From: Nissolia schottii | Lineage: Eukaryota; Streptophyta; Magnoliopsida; Fabales; Fabaceae | DNA: 64,000 nt | Assembly: GCA_003254905.1 (NCBI GenBank) | Contig: QANU01006283.1 | Span: forward strand, 285,931-349,930 | Direction of reading: 5' to 3' | In this document: piece by piece, positions 1 to 11,690 of the stretch | How positions within the stretch are numbered: the first letter of the stretch is position 1 | How the letters are laid out: every line of letters starts with the position of its first letter | Translations under genes and position numbers: made by a program | The notes under the pieces: generated by a model | Databases searched by the model: none | What the model saw: the letters and a program-made list of their open reading frames with translations, nothing else | Told to the model about the DNA's origin: nothing

Positions 1-1428
1 TTTGTCCAATTGATAAGTTTTCTCAGTTGAACCTAAGCATTTTTTGTAAACACAGGTTATAGTATTCATGCATCAGTTGTGCTATTGAGCAGGACAAAAA
101 CCCCGCATGAATTTCCTTGACAATAAATATGGCCAATAAAACGTAAGTGTTGATCTGAAAAAAAAAAAAGGGAAAGAAAAAGAATGGAAAGGAAAATTAC
201 ATTTATGTTTCTGTGGAACATACTTTAGAACGGATATGTCAAGCTATAAATGATTTCTCTTTCCCACTCCCTTTCTTTCCGTTAATCCAAATGCTAACCC
301 TTATCAGGACACGTATCCCTTACGACACGTTTCTGTCAAATATTGCTTCCTATTCTTAGGGACTCTAGTTTTAGGAGTCTTATGCCCCTTGCCATCAAGA
401 AGAAAAAGAAAAAGTAAAAATTAAAGGAAAAGCTAAATTAGGCACAGTTTCGACCATGGCCATGAAAGGAAGGTCTCAACAACTAATGGGAAGAGCACAA
501 GCAAAAGCACGTCCAGAAGCATTCTTGGCATTGCAAAGCTAATAATCAATATTCTTTTGTTTTACTTCCTTACATTCTTTGTTCGTTTTCCTTTCTTTTT
601 GTCTATTGCTTGATAAAATTGAATACACTACAAAATCTCCGATCCCTGTGCATATATATGTACAGTAACTGCGACCACCATACTTATGTTAAAATTGACA
701 TAATTATGTTTCTAGAATATTTTAATTGCTTAGGGTTAACCGAAATTAGTTTTTCAACATAGTTGATGTGGAATGTATTTATAAAATCATTTAAGAACAA
801 GAATAATTTTTTAGATTATTTTATCAGCTTTTGATACCAATATTCTTAGTTCCCTGCATGCATCGACACACACGAGACTCATTGGCTTTTACAAGGGAGT
901 TGTAGATGATTTTATCACAGATGTGAGGCTAGAGTTATCTGAAATGTTTCACAGATATGTAGGACAAAACTACTTGCAAATAAGAAAATAAATATGTTGA
1001 TCGACCAGTCTTTCAATATTATTCAGAAGAGTAACTATTTTCTTAAAGAAGTCCGTCAAAATAATAAAAAATACTATTACTACCTTGAAAATATGTAACC
1101 GAGTAATAGAAATACCATCGATCTCATAAATAATTTATGATCAAATATTATGTTTTTTGGATTGACAATCAAGGAAAAATTATCTCAAAGAACAAAGAAA
1201 TATAGATAAGTGATGAGTTTTGTGATCGAGTGTGGCAAAAGCAACATTCATGTGCCCACGATAATAAGATTGAATTCTTATCAGTCTCAAAATCTTTAGA
1301 GCTAGGTGACATTTCAGGTTTCAATGAACACACTCAAGTAGCTATTCTCACCGAAAAAAAAAAAACACTCAAATAGCTATGTCTACTTGGCGCACATTAT
1401 CAATATGTGGAACACAAATTCAATGAAC
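1..1428. other. Intergenic DNA downstream of LRK10L copy A
   Basis: No coding region or recognisable transposon was found here. The last 200 bases or so (from about 1220) resemble the DNA downstream of the second kinase copy (about 9440-9613), so they belong to the tandem duplication unit and probably hold the 3' UTR of copy A. Confidence 0.5.
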
Positions 1429-4400
1429 TTAATTTACAGTAGTAGTAGACTCTCCCACTGATCTTACGGGAGAAGACAAAACAGGTTTGGGTGGCATTTC
1501 CAAGGAATTTATGTTGCCTTGTAGCATATCAACAACTCTACTCATGGTGGGTCTATCATTTGGAATTGTTTGGATGCACCATAAACCCACCATAGTCATT
1601 CTTTTAATAACCTCATTTTCTTCTGTGGCCACCTCTTCAAGTCCCAAATGAGTGTCTTGCTCAAGCCTTTTGTATATCCAATCTGAAAAATATATCTCAC
1701 TTGTTTGACTTGCTTCTGCGTTAATATTCTTTCTTCCTCCAACTATTTCTAACAACATCATTCCATAGCTATAAACATCAGACTTATGAGAAACTCCACC
1801 AAAATGTCTATTCCACACTTCTGGAGCCACATATCCTATTGTTCCTCTAGCATCTGACATGGAAATAACACTTTCTTTCTTAAGACATAGCTTTGCTAGC
1901 CCAAAATCTGATATCTTAGGACAAAAATTCTCATCTAAAAGAATGTTATGCGGCTTTATGTCGAAATGCAATATTCGAGTGTTGCATCCTTTATGCAAGT
2001 ACTCTAGCCCTCTAGCTATCCCTATTGCAATTTGATATAGATTATCCCAACTCAAGGTTAAAGATGGAGTGTTTTCATGTCCCTTTGTGTAAATAAACTT
2101 TTCAAGGGAACCGTTTGACATGAACTCGTAGATGAGAGCTTTCCTGCGGCCTTCTATGCAGAACCCAAGAAGGGTGACAACATTAACATGGGAAGTTCTA
2201 CTTATGCTAGCTACCTCATTGATAAATTCTTCGCCGTTTCCTTTGGATGAATTCAACATCTTTACAGCCACATCAGAACCATTGTGTAACTTTCCTTTGT
2301 ATACAGAACCAAAACCACCTTGTCCCAATTTTACTTTGAAGGAACTTGTCATTTTCTTTATATCCGAGAATTTGTATCTTTTTAGAGTTAAAGCTCCATG
2401 ATTTTTTAAGAATGCTTCAACATCTTGGTTACTTTGTGTAGTCAACCAACAGTTTTCCTTCCATATTGATAACTTGCATATAAAACAACAAACAATCAAC
2501 AATCCTGCGATCACTGCACCTATAACAGCTGTAAGCAAATAGAGTCAGAGAATTAATGGTTAAGGAACATCAAATATCCTTTTATTTCCATAAATTAATA
2601 TTTGCGGAATAAGTAGAGCCAAAATAAATAAGTATACCTCTGGGATCTTCCGAAGAAAGTTATGATATTTAGCTTGTAATTGACCAAAACCATTAGCCCT
2701 TATGCTTAATTTGAACGTTTGGGATAGTTGAAATGGAGAGAGAAAATAGTAAAATGCAACTATGGAAGTTTTAAGAATAAGAAAAATGGTAATTCGGGAA
2801 ATTGCAGGCTAAGCATTTATGTAAAAGAACTTGATATTTGAAAGCTATTTATGAATAATTCAAAACAAGTATCATAAAGGTCTAGANAGAAGATAAATGG
2901 ATTAAAGTTTTCCATATAACGATGGGTAATGATTCTCTTTTAGAGCAGAAGAGCTACGAATTTATCATAAATATATGACCAAATAATGAAAGAGGAAATA
3001 TAAAAGAAAACTTTTGGAACTATTACCTAATATGACTTTCTTTTCCGAAGTCCAATGATTAGCTGCAACAATACAGTACCAGCGAGATCAAAGAGAAGTG
3101 TGTTAAAATATAGGTGTCAATGTTTGTTGAAAGGTTGTAAGAATAAAAGGAGAACATTATGCGCATACAATTCCTTTGCATCACATTGAGAGGGGAATAG
3201 CAAATAGTGATATCATTGGAATAATAATTAAAATTCAACTCCTCACTTTTTCACATTCAACAAAAATTGACTTAGTCCAAATTCATTTATGAATATCCTT
3301 ACTACACAAACACACAATTTATATATTCCACTTTTCGCCACTAACCAATTAATAAACAAAAACGTATATTTAAGTCATACCACATGTAAGTTCTATGGAT
3401 CTTAATTCAGAAAACCATTCAATAAACACATGCATAGGATCTTTTATGAGATCATTGACTTGTTCAATGGTAGGGGTATGGAGTCTAATCAAAGTGAAGC
3501 CGCGTAGAAAGTGCCACCCAAAACTATTAGTAGGGGACCACGAGAGAAGTACACATGAAGACTTGGAAAAAACGTGTAGTGAATGACCCTAGAGTCGTTA
3601 TGGTCAACAAACGTAACACACTGACACATCTAAGACCTGATTGTCCTTGTACCTAGAAATTAATATGGATTAATCCTTAATAATCTTTTAATTACTTTCA
3701 ACAACATTTACTATCTTTCAATTCTCCACTTTGGTAAATATGTGCTATTAGGCAATTAACTCGTAAACGTGCAAAAGATCTCCTTTTGAAGGATTAATCC
3801 TAAGTTGTACAGATTCCCTAGTGGGAAGTGGGATCAAGCATAATCACATCTCTAAATTAGAAATGACAAAATGAAAGACAGAGTTACATACTGCTGTGAT
3901 TAGGGATAGGGATGTTGCCAGGACAGTGTGAAGCATAAGATCTGCCATCGGGGCAGTGACATGAAAATTGGTAGGTATCAGTATCATTCGTCCCGCAAGC
4001 TCCTGCACTTTGCAAGCATGCTGCGCAATCTCGAGAAACGTCGTACTTCACCTCAAAACCCTTAGTTAAAGCTGCTTTTAGAGCATCAATTCCCCCATTA
4101 GGGTTTAGACGAACACCCTGTAATTCTGGTACTTTGGTCCATGACCCTTGGCAATCTTTTTGATAATCCTCATACACAGCATCCTCATACGAAGCATCCT
4201 CAAAGAAAGCAATCGGGTAATGATAATTTGGGCAGTTATAAATGTTGTTGTTGTTACCGCTGCTAGAGTAAGCTGCACTGGAACAATCGTAGAACATGGT
4301 GATGGTGTGATAGTCTTCCGGTACCAGCTTGAAGAGTTTGGAGTTTTTAAACTCTACCACTTGGGGATCCGGAGAACAAACATTAGCGGTAAGGTCTTCT

Positions 4401-4711
4401 CTGAACATTGTCAAGATGTAATTGGTGGTGTCAATATGCAACACTCCAAAATTTCCTGACCCAGTTTGAATTGAAGCATGTTGATGATCGCCACTGCAGT
4501 TAAGCTTGAAGTCCATGCCACCGCCGCAGAAAGGGGGGCGTTTGTCACTCCAGAAAGGATATGTAATGTCGGACACTGGTCCGCAATTGAAGGGCCGGCT
4601 ACAATCCGCGAAACTGTCACCGACGGAATGTGGCAGAGTTGTTAAGAGGGAGAGACAAACGGTGGCGGCTACGGTGGTAAGTAGGAAGATGGGTGGGATG
4701 TGGTGATCCAT
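1429..4711 (-). CDS. LRK10L-type receptor-like kinase, copy A (3 exons)
   Basis: Exons 3892-4711, 3027-3062 and 1429-2528 join in frame to 651 aa. All junctions are GT-AG and both introns are phase 1. Residues 1 to about 31 are a signal peptide. The cysteine-rich ectodomain follows: a GUB_WAK-type start (NCGPVSDITYPFW) and a WAK-associated C-terminal end (CHCPDG). A membrane helix lies at about 286-305. The kinase has a glycine loop LGQGGFG (353-359), VAVK lysine 375, HFDIKPHN with Asp475, DFG 493-495 and APE 520-522. HFD in place of HRD makes it a non-RD kinase, as is usual in the LRK10L/PR5K group. It should be a plasma-membrane Ser/Thr kinase sensing an apoplastic ligand; the ligand is unknown. 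The extra reading frame upstream of 2528 is intron, because the acceptor is at 2529-2530. A single N (2887) lies in intron 2. The ATG at 4711 is the only start consistent with the signal peptide. Confidence 0.93.
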
Positions 4712-5053
4712 TGTTACGCAACAACCATTAACAAAGCAAGGAGCTTAGAGAGAGGCAGCTAATAAGTGTCACGAAAAAGTAAATGGAAAATTCCAGGCTG
4801 GTGTTGACCAACGGAAGTTGGGGAAGTAAATTACAAGTCGTCAGCAAACAAACAAAGAACACAAAAGACCAGTCACCCACGAAAGTCCCACTCACTTTCC
4901 TATTTCTCTCTCTCTCTCTCTCTGTTTTTTTTTATTAAACCCGCGGTCTTTCCTACTGCAACACTGACTAATCTTTTTTGAAGTAAGTAAACTTAAGGAA
5001 AAAAAAAAAATATATATATATATATATATTTATTTATTTATTTTTATGAATGA
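4712..5053 (-). promoter_or_regulatory. Upstream region of LRK10L copy A with CT and TA runs
   Basis: A CT dinucleotide run lies at about 4905-4922, some 200 bases upstream of the ATG, and reads as GA on the coding strand. Such runs are common in plant 5' UTRs and core promoters. A TA microsatellite follows at about 5011-5029, then TTTA repeats. No clear TATA box was chosen. Confidence 0.35.
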
Positions 5054-6044
5054 GAATTAAATTCACATTACATGATTAAGGGGCTAGAAAAGATACTGTC
5101 ATGCTGGCATTTCTTGATTCTCTTTGTTATGCCTGTGTGTGAAAAAGACCAAAGCAAAATGGAAATGGAAAATGAGAGAACAAGTTCAGATGGCAAACTT
5201 GTCACTTCCTCTTGTATAATTGTCATTCCTAAGTTAATCTCTTTTATTTAATGTTACTCTCACCATACAATACTCTCAGACAATTTCTCTAGAATACCCT
5301 TCCATATTTTCTTAGTTAATTTATAAAAATATGGGTTGGATATGGATTCCTACAAGAAAGGCCATGACCGGAGTTTTATACTACATGCATCTATAATCTA
5401 TCGAGCCATGCTTTTTAGCCTGACGTTATGTTCGGGAAATCTATCTATCTATTTTTTCTAAGAAAACTTGGTTAGTTTCCCACCTTCCAATGACTAATTT
5501 AGCCACGTGTTGGCACCACAATAATTTTTTTCCCGCCCAAATTCCATTCCCTAATTTGGCCGCAGCATAAGGCTAGTACCTTGCCATGAGGATTAGCCAA
5601 GAGTGCTGCAAAAATTACATAACCAGCATAGGAGTTATATATTAATTTAATGTTAGGCCATGTTATGTAGTATTGTAGACCTGCAATTAGAGCCATCAGC
5701 TTAGTGTCCCTTAAATCTAGCAAAAGTTGTTTTAAAGGTTACCTCTCCTTTTTGTACTTGGACAACGTTTTGGACTTTGCAGCTGAAATTTTCAGCAAAT
5801 TGTAAGGGATACTAAGTATTTACCTCTCTTACATATAAAATTTTGCAGCATTTAACTTAGCATATATGTGTATATCGGTTTGCATTGTTGCTGGTATGTA
5901 AACATATCATCTGCATAATTAGGTTCCCACATTTTCTTTTAAGCCTTTTAATCTCCTGATTTCCATTATTTGTCTTGTACATTACTATGTATTTTTGTTA
6001 GTTGACTCACTAATTCTTCAACTTATCTTCATTTACAGATTGAG
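5054..6044. repeat. 991-bp segment, first copy of an exact repeat
   Basis: This stretch reappears at 7214-8204 at a constant offset of 2160 bases; I saw no mismatch when comparing the lines. It looks like the promoter and 5' UTR intron of the DUF223-like fragment that follows: a pyrimidine tract and an acceptor-like ATTTACAG lie at 6031-6038, just before the ATG at 6053. This copy runs naturally into that fragment, so it is probably the authentic one. A 74-codon minus-strand reading frame occurs in both copies but shows no recognisable family. Confidence 0.9.
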
Positions 6045-6052
6045 TGGAATAA

Positions 6053-6776
6053 ATGGTTGCTCAGCTTGATATGCTTTCCGATATCAAACCATCAAAATCC
6101 TCATGGCATTTTAGGGTGTACATGACAAGGCTGCGGGAAGTTCCAAACAACTACACTCTTGAAATTATCTTTTTAGATGAGGAGAGGTAATTCATAAAAA
6201 ATATAATGGTAAAAATTAATGTATAGTGTTTAATGAAGGCATTGAAGCTATTTTGAATTGATAGATATTTGCATTCAAGAATAACAGGGTTGTAGCTTTT
6301 AGTTTTTTAAATATTCCTTTTAGTGTGTGATTTGTATTGTTAACATCTGCAGCAACTAAATTAAGATAGCAATATACATTGCGGTTACAATAGACAAAGT
6401 ATAACCTGTTTCAAAAGTTTCATGGAACAAGTTTAACTTTTTGTAATATGTTAACCGTTAATGCTCTTTTGAGTTTTACCAAATTCATTTTTTTTCTCGG
6501 TACAATCATATTCATGCTTATGTACCGAAGAACTTGGTAAGGAGTTTGAAGAATATCTTATTTGAAGGCAAATTTTTTGTTACGAAAAATTTCATCGTAT
6601 CAGCAAACGATAATATGATCAACACTGTCCCACATAAGTTCAAGCTGAATTTCAGTGCAAGAACTATTATTCAGCTGCTAGCTGAGGTTCCGTTCACTCC
6701 TAGACTATTCCATCTATATCTCATTTCCAAAATCATCGATGATGACAACGGTAATGAGAATGAGTTGATTGGTTAG
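6053..6776 (+). pseudogene. DUF223 / RPA70-like OB-fold gene fragment
   Basis: Exon 1 (6053-6186) encodes about 44 residues: a start, a D-I-K-P motif, a conserved tryptophan and a strand ending FLDEE. It ends in a GT donor at 6187. The second block (about 6502-6773) reads IHAYVPKNLVRSLKNILFEG, followed by an EGKF-type strand and an HKFKLNF motif. This pattern is known from plant replication protein A large-subunit-like proteins (DUF223), which bind single-stranded DNA and are often carried on Helitrons. The expected acceptor before the second block reads CTCGG with no AG, so correct splicing looks broken. A stop follows at 6774-6776 and no further OB folds were found, so this is a truncated copy. 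Function is inferred from family resemblance only. Confidence 0.6.
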
Positions 6777-7084
6777 CCATTACTCAATACTTACATTTCA
6801 TGTGGATTTGTGTCTTAAATTATGCCTAACTGTTGTGTTTGGTAGCCTTTACTCTTATGATGTTGTTAGTAGAGTTTCTTAGTTATTGTCTTCCACTCCA
6901 ATTATGGTGGGAGTGAATATGTAAGGCATGCGTTGTGTTATCTTTTTTAATAAACGAAGTTGGGTTGCCTATGGCAATGAGTAGTGTTACTAAACGAAGT
7001 TTTTTAAAAAAGATTATCATGACATTAAATGCGATAAAATCAATGAAAACCTTTACATTAGTTGAATTTCAATCTTGAGCATAG
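6777..7084. other. AT-rich spacer
   Basis: Sequence between the DUF223-like fragment and the LINE tail. No further OB-fold exon or other gene was found. Confidence 0.4.
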
Positions 7085-9235
7085 TTTTTTTTTTTTTTTT
7101 TTACTTGAAAAGGTTGCTTTATTGATGAAAACAAAGGCTATTACAATCAACAATGATTAGAGGAGTTAGGACATGGGCAACTTCCTCTACCCACACAACA
7201 TCATCTATGGACNGAATTAAATTCACATTACATGATTAAGGGGCTAGAAAAGATACTGTCATGCTGGCATTTCTTGATTCTCTTTGTTATGCCTGTGTGT
7301 GAAAAAGACCAAAGCAAAATGGAAATGGAAAATGAGAGAACAAGTTCAGATGGCAAACTTGTCACTTCCTCTTGTATAATTGTCATTCCTAAGTTAATCT
7401 CTTTTATTTAATGTTACTCTCACCATACAATACTCTCAGACAATTTCTCTAGAATACCCTTCCATATTTTCTTAGTTAATTTATAAAAATATGGGTTGGA
7501 TATGGATTCCTACAAGAAAGGCCATGACCGGAGTTTTATACTACATGCATCTATAATCTATCGAGCCATGCTTTTTAGCCTGACGTTATGTTCGGGAAAT
7601 CTATCTATCTATTTTTTCTAAGAAAACTTGGTTAGTTTCCCACCTTCCAATGACTAATTTAGCCACGTGTTGGCACCACAATAATTTTTTTCCCGCCCAA
7701 ATTCCATTCCCTAATTTGGCCGCAGCATAAGGCTAGTACCTTGCCATGAGGATTAGCCAAGAGTGCTGCAAAAATTACATAACCAGCATAGGAGTTATAT
7801 ATTAATTTAATGTTAGGCCATGTTATGTAGTATTGTAGACCTGCAATTAGAGCCATCAGCTTAGTGTCCCTTAAATCTAGCAAAAGTTGTTTTAAAGGTT
7901 ACCTCTCCTTTTTGTACTTGGACAACGTTTTGGACTTTGCAGCTGAAATTTTCAGCAAATTGTAAGGGATACTAAGTATTTACCTCTCTTACATATAAAA
8001 TTTTGCAGCATTTAACTTAGCATATATGTGTATATCGGTTTGCATTGTTGCTGGTATGTAAACATATCATCTGCATAATTAGGTTCCCACATTTTCTTTT
8101 AAGCCTTTTAATCTCCTGATTTCCATTATTTGTCTTGTACATTACTATGTATTTTTGTTAGTTGACTCACTAATTCTTCAACTTATCTTCATTTACAGAT
8201 TGAGNCTAAAGAAAGTTGCCACATGCGCATTCTCCTTGAAAAAAGTTGGGCGAAGGCCACAACTTGTAACCATTCTGAGTTGGGATGTAGTTGTTTTTCC
8301 AAATGTGGGTTCTCATCCCATCTCCAATCTGCCAAAAGCCTCATTTCTTCAACTCCGATAAGGACTCCTACATACTTCGCCACGTGTAGCTAGGAGTACC
8401 TCCCACCGTTGCTGTGAGAACGTCCTGACAAGGAAATATTTTGCTTTGATTTTGTGAGACATCAAACTATTCGTGTGGGTCATCATTCTTCGTCCTTGCT
8501 TAGCAAGCATACCAAGATTAAAAGAACATATTTTGCAATAACCCATCTCTCCACTATGTTTTCGGTCATAGAGTTTGTCCCACTCTACCCAATGAATTTT
8601 TCGTTCCCCATTCTTATTTCCTCACCAAAAACGACTAACTAGGCATTCAATGTTGTCTCTTAGCCCCTGAGGTAGAAGAAAACATCTCATAACGTAGGAT
8701 GAGATTGCTTGAACCATTGATTTAATCAACACCTCCTTTCCAGCTTGAGATTGTAGATTCTCTCTCTACCGCTTAAGCCTCTTCCACACCCTAACATGGA
8801 CAAAGTCAAATACGTGGGTAAGCCAAGGTAATTAGAGAAGTTCTCTACCGCCTTTTCATTCATCCATCCTTGGATCAAATTTGGTCTATATTTGCTGGTG
8901 TATTTCAGGTGAAAGAGATCCTTAATTTGTCAAAGTTTATGATTTGGTATGATGTTTGCTAGTAATGGACTAGAGATTGCTTTAAACTTTCTTTTTCCTC
9001 TAGGTAGGCTCAAAAGAAAGAACACTATCGTTCATAAAGAACAAGTGTGCCACCTCCGATGCCGCTCTTGCAACTCCAATTCTATGTATTACTTTGTCTT
9101 ATTAGGCCATAAGGAGAAGGCCTGATAGAAACTCTACACACAAAATAAATAGACAGGGAGATAAATGATCTCCCTGTCTTAACCCCCTATGAAGTCCAAG
9201 AGTTTGACATGGATTCCCATTTAATAGCACCGAGA
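7085..9235 (-). mobile_element. L1-type LINE remnant, split by a misplaced contig
   Basis: Read on the minus strand, 8206-9235 encodes a degenerate non-LTR reverse transcriptase. It shows an RQGD-like block, then FMND where FADD is expected (about 9024-9041), then SQAGKEVLIK, a SYVMRCF segment, FNLGMLAKQG and a GDG..IWK motif. The frame is broken by shifts and stops. The extreme C-terminus (WVEE...) and an 18-base T run (7085-7102), which is the poly(A) tail read in reverse, lie at 7085-7212. The zinc-binding and RNase H parts that should link the two pieces are missing exactly where Ns at 7213 and 8205 enclose the 991-bp repeat. The element is dead: the catalytic motif is mutated and the frame is disrupted. 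Confidence 0.8.
7214..8204. repeat. 991-bp segment, second copy, bounded by single Ns
   Basis: An identical copy of 5054-6044, delimited on both sides by a lone N (7213 and 8205) and lying inside a LINE. It stops a few bases short of the ATG found after the first copy. Identity to the base plus N-to-N borders points to a redundant contig placed here during assembly rather than a real duplication. Confidence 0.9.
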
Positions 9236-9613
9236 AGGAAACAGTGAAAACAAATAGCATGTTTGTGTACAAACATTTTTAATCATCATGCGAAAACATT
9301 TTAAACAATTTAAAATGTTTGTGCATAAAAAGTGAAAAAGTTTGTACACAACGATAGAGTGGATGTACGCGATGTAAGAGTAGGAGATGAATCTTACGTA
9401 GGTGACAGTACGGTGACAATATTTAAAGTGTACATGTAACACGACTTTAAATATTTTGTGGCAAAAGTAACATTCCTGCTCACAGCAGTAAGATTGAATT
9501 CTTATCAATCTCAGCCTTCACAACTATCACATTTTATTTTTCAATGAAAAAACTCAAGTAGCTACGTGTGCTTGGTACATATTAGCAAACATGTGGAACA
9601 CAGTGCAATGAAC
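9236..9613. other. 3' flank of LRK10L copy B
   Basis: From about 9440 this resembles the region downstream of copy A (about 1220-1428), marking one edge of the tandem duplication unit. Several short repeats of a TTTGTGCA-like motif lie at 9260-9350. No gene was found. Confidence 0.45.
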
Positions 9614-11227
9614 TTAATTTACAGTAGTAGAAGATTCTGCCACTGATCTTATGGGCGAAGACAAAATTGGTTTAGGTGGCATTTCTAAGGAATTTATATT
9701 GCCTTCCAGCATATCTACAACTCTACTCATGGCGGGTCTATCATTTGGAACCGTTTGAGTGCACCATAAACCCACCATGGTCATTCTTTTAATGATCTCA
9801 TTTTCTTCTGTGGCCACCTCCTCCCCATCTCGTCCTAAAGCAGTTCCTTGCTCAAGCCTTTTGTATATCCAATGTGGGAAATATATCTCACTTGTATGAC
9901 TTGCTTCTGCATTAATGTTTTTCCTCCCACCCACCATTTCTAACAACACCATTCCATAGCTATAAACATCAGACTTATGGGAAACTCCACCAAAATGTCT
10001 ATTCCACACTTCTGGAGCCACATATCCTATTGTTCCTCTAGCTTCTGACATGGAAATAATGCTTTCTTTCCTCGGACAGAGCTTTGCTAGCCCAAAATCT
10101 GATATCTTGGGACAAAAATTCTCGTCCAAAAGAATATTATGTGGCTTTATGTCAAAATGCAATATTCGAGTGTTGCATCCTCTGTGCAAGTACTCTAGCC
10201 CTCTAGCTATCCCAATTGCAATTTCATATAAATTATCCCAACTCAAAGATGGAGGGTTTTCATGGCCATTTCTGTAAATAAACTTGTCAAGTGAACCATT
10301 AGACATGAACTCATAGATGAGAGCTTTCCTGCGGCCTTCTATGCAGAATCCCAGAAGGGTGACTACATTAACGTGAGAAGTACTACTAATGCTAGCTACC
10401 TCGTTGATAAATTCTTCACCGTTCCCTTTGGATGCATTCAACATCTTTACTGCCACATCAGAACCATTGACTAGTTTTCCTTTATAAACAATTCCAAACC
10501 CACCTTGTCCCAATTTAACTTTGAAGGAATTGGTCATTTTCTTCACATCCGAGAATCTATATCTTTTCAAAGTTAATGCTCCGTGACTTTTTAAGAAGGC
10601 TTCAATATCTTGGTTACTCTCAGTCATCAACCAATAAGATTTTTTTGGCCATCTTAAAAACTTGCATATAAAACAAAAAACAATCAACAGTCCTACAATC
10701 ACTGCACCTGTAACACCTGTTAAGAAACACACGATATCATTTATTTCCATAATTTAATATGTTCTGGAGAAACAGAACCAAAATAAATAAGAGGTGTGTG
10801 GGGGGGATGTTTCCTAAGAAAGTCATGATGTTTGGCTTGTAATAGAATAATGAAACCAGTCATGCCTTACCCCTAATGTTTAACTTGAACGCATGAAAAA
10901 GTTGAAGTGAACAATAGAAAATAGTGAATGTACACCTAAAAACTGAAGTCTTATCTCAACGAAAGAATCATGTTCATGATATTACAGGCTAAACATTTGT
11001 TTCAAAGTACAACAAAGGTAAAAAAAATTTAAGTCTTCATAAATAACAAAAGATGAAAGATGGTTTAAACTTTCCTATATAATGAAGGGTAATGATTCTT
11101 CTTTTAGTGTAGAAGTATTAAAGACTTATCATAAATATTAGACAAATAGTGCAAGAGAAAATATGAAAGGAAATTTGGGAGCTATTACCTAGAATGACTA
11201 TCTTTTGCCGACTCCAGTATTTACTTG
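9614..11227 (-). pseudogene. LRK10L-type kinase, copy B, lacking the ectodomain exon
   Basis: The kinase exon (9614-10716, acceptor at 10717-10718) and the 39-nt mini-exon (11189-11227) match copy A in position and phase. Kinase motifs are intact: LGQGGFGIVYKG, VAVKML, HFDIKPHN, DFGLAK, GTIGYVAPE. No GUB_WAK ectodomain exon was found upstream on this strand. Similarity to copy A stops near 11372, within what would be intron 1, and MITE and copia sequence follows. The kinase frame has no stop, so it is either a young 5'-truncated pseudogene or an expressed kinase-only form. An in-frame ATG at 10750, inside intron 2, would give a 378-aa protein starting just before the membrane helix if the intron were retained or transcription began there. 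Which applies cannot be told from DNA. Confidence 0.75.
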
Positions 11228-11604
11228 CTGCAACATAATCATAACCATAACTTGTGAGACGAGGGAAGTGTGTTAAGTATAGATGAATCAATGTTGTTGA
11301 AAAGTTCAAAGATTTAAACGAGGATATTATGCACATATAAACGATCACTACTTCACATTAAGATGAGAATATAGCAAATGGAGTAATATCTTTCTCATTA
11401 TCTTTCTCATATTTTGTTTTATATTTTAGGAAAAATTAATATTAAGGACGGTTAAGAAGTCTTAATTAACAACATAGACTAATTACATCAAAATTATCAA
11501 GAAGAACCATAATACATATGAATTACGAAGAAGGATCACTGAATCTTTATATTTAGATAATAATATCCCGGTCTCATTAAACCCTAATCTTAGGTTGTTA
11601 ATCT
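11228..11604. other. Breakpoint region of the LRK10L duplication
   Basis: To about 11372 the sequence follows intron 1 of copy A (about 3062-3215). Beyond that the resemblance ends and AT-rich sequence leads into a MITE end, so the duplication or a later deletion has its edge here. Confidence 0.5.
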
Positions 11605-11690
11605 AAGGCTTAAATATGTTTTTAGTCATTATAAAATTGAAATGTTTATCTTTGGTCGCTATAAGATTTTTCGTTAGGATTTTAACTTCT
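11605..11690. mobile_element. MITE terminal fragment
   Basis: It begins GGCTTAAATATGTTTTTAGTC, a terminal sequence typical of an abundant legume MITE type and close to the ends of the element at 60764-61022. The other end is missing, apparently cut off by the adjoining copia sequence. Confidence 0.45.

Noticed and set aside
5499..7883. Two identical 74-codon minus-strand reading frames (5499-5723 and 7659-7883)
   Set aside because: They are identical only because the 991-bp segment is repeated. The frame has no family features and lies in what looks like the promoter or 5' UTR of the DUF223-like fragment.
10717..10750. Taking the ATG at 10750 as the normal start of LRK10L copy B
   Set aside because: Comparison with copies A and C shows a splice acceptor at 10717-10718, so these bases are intron in the ancestral gene. 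The ATG is kept only as a possible alternative start.
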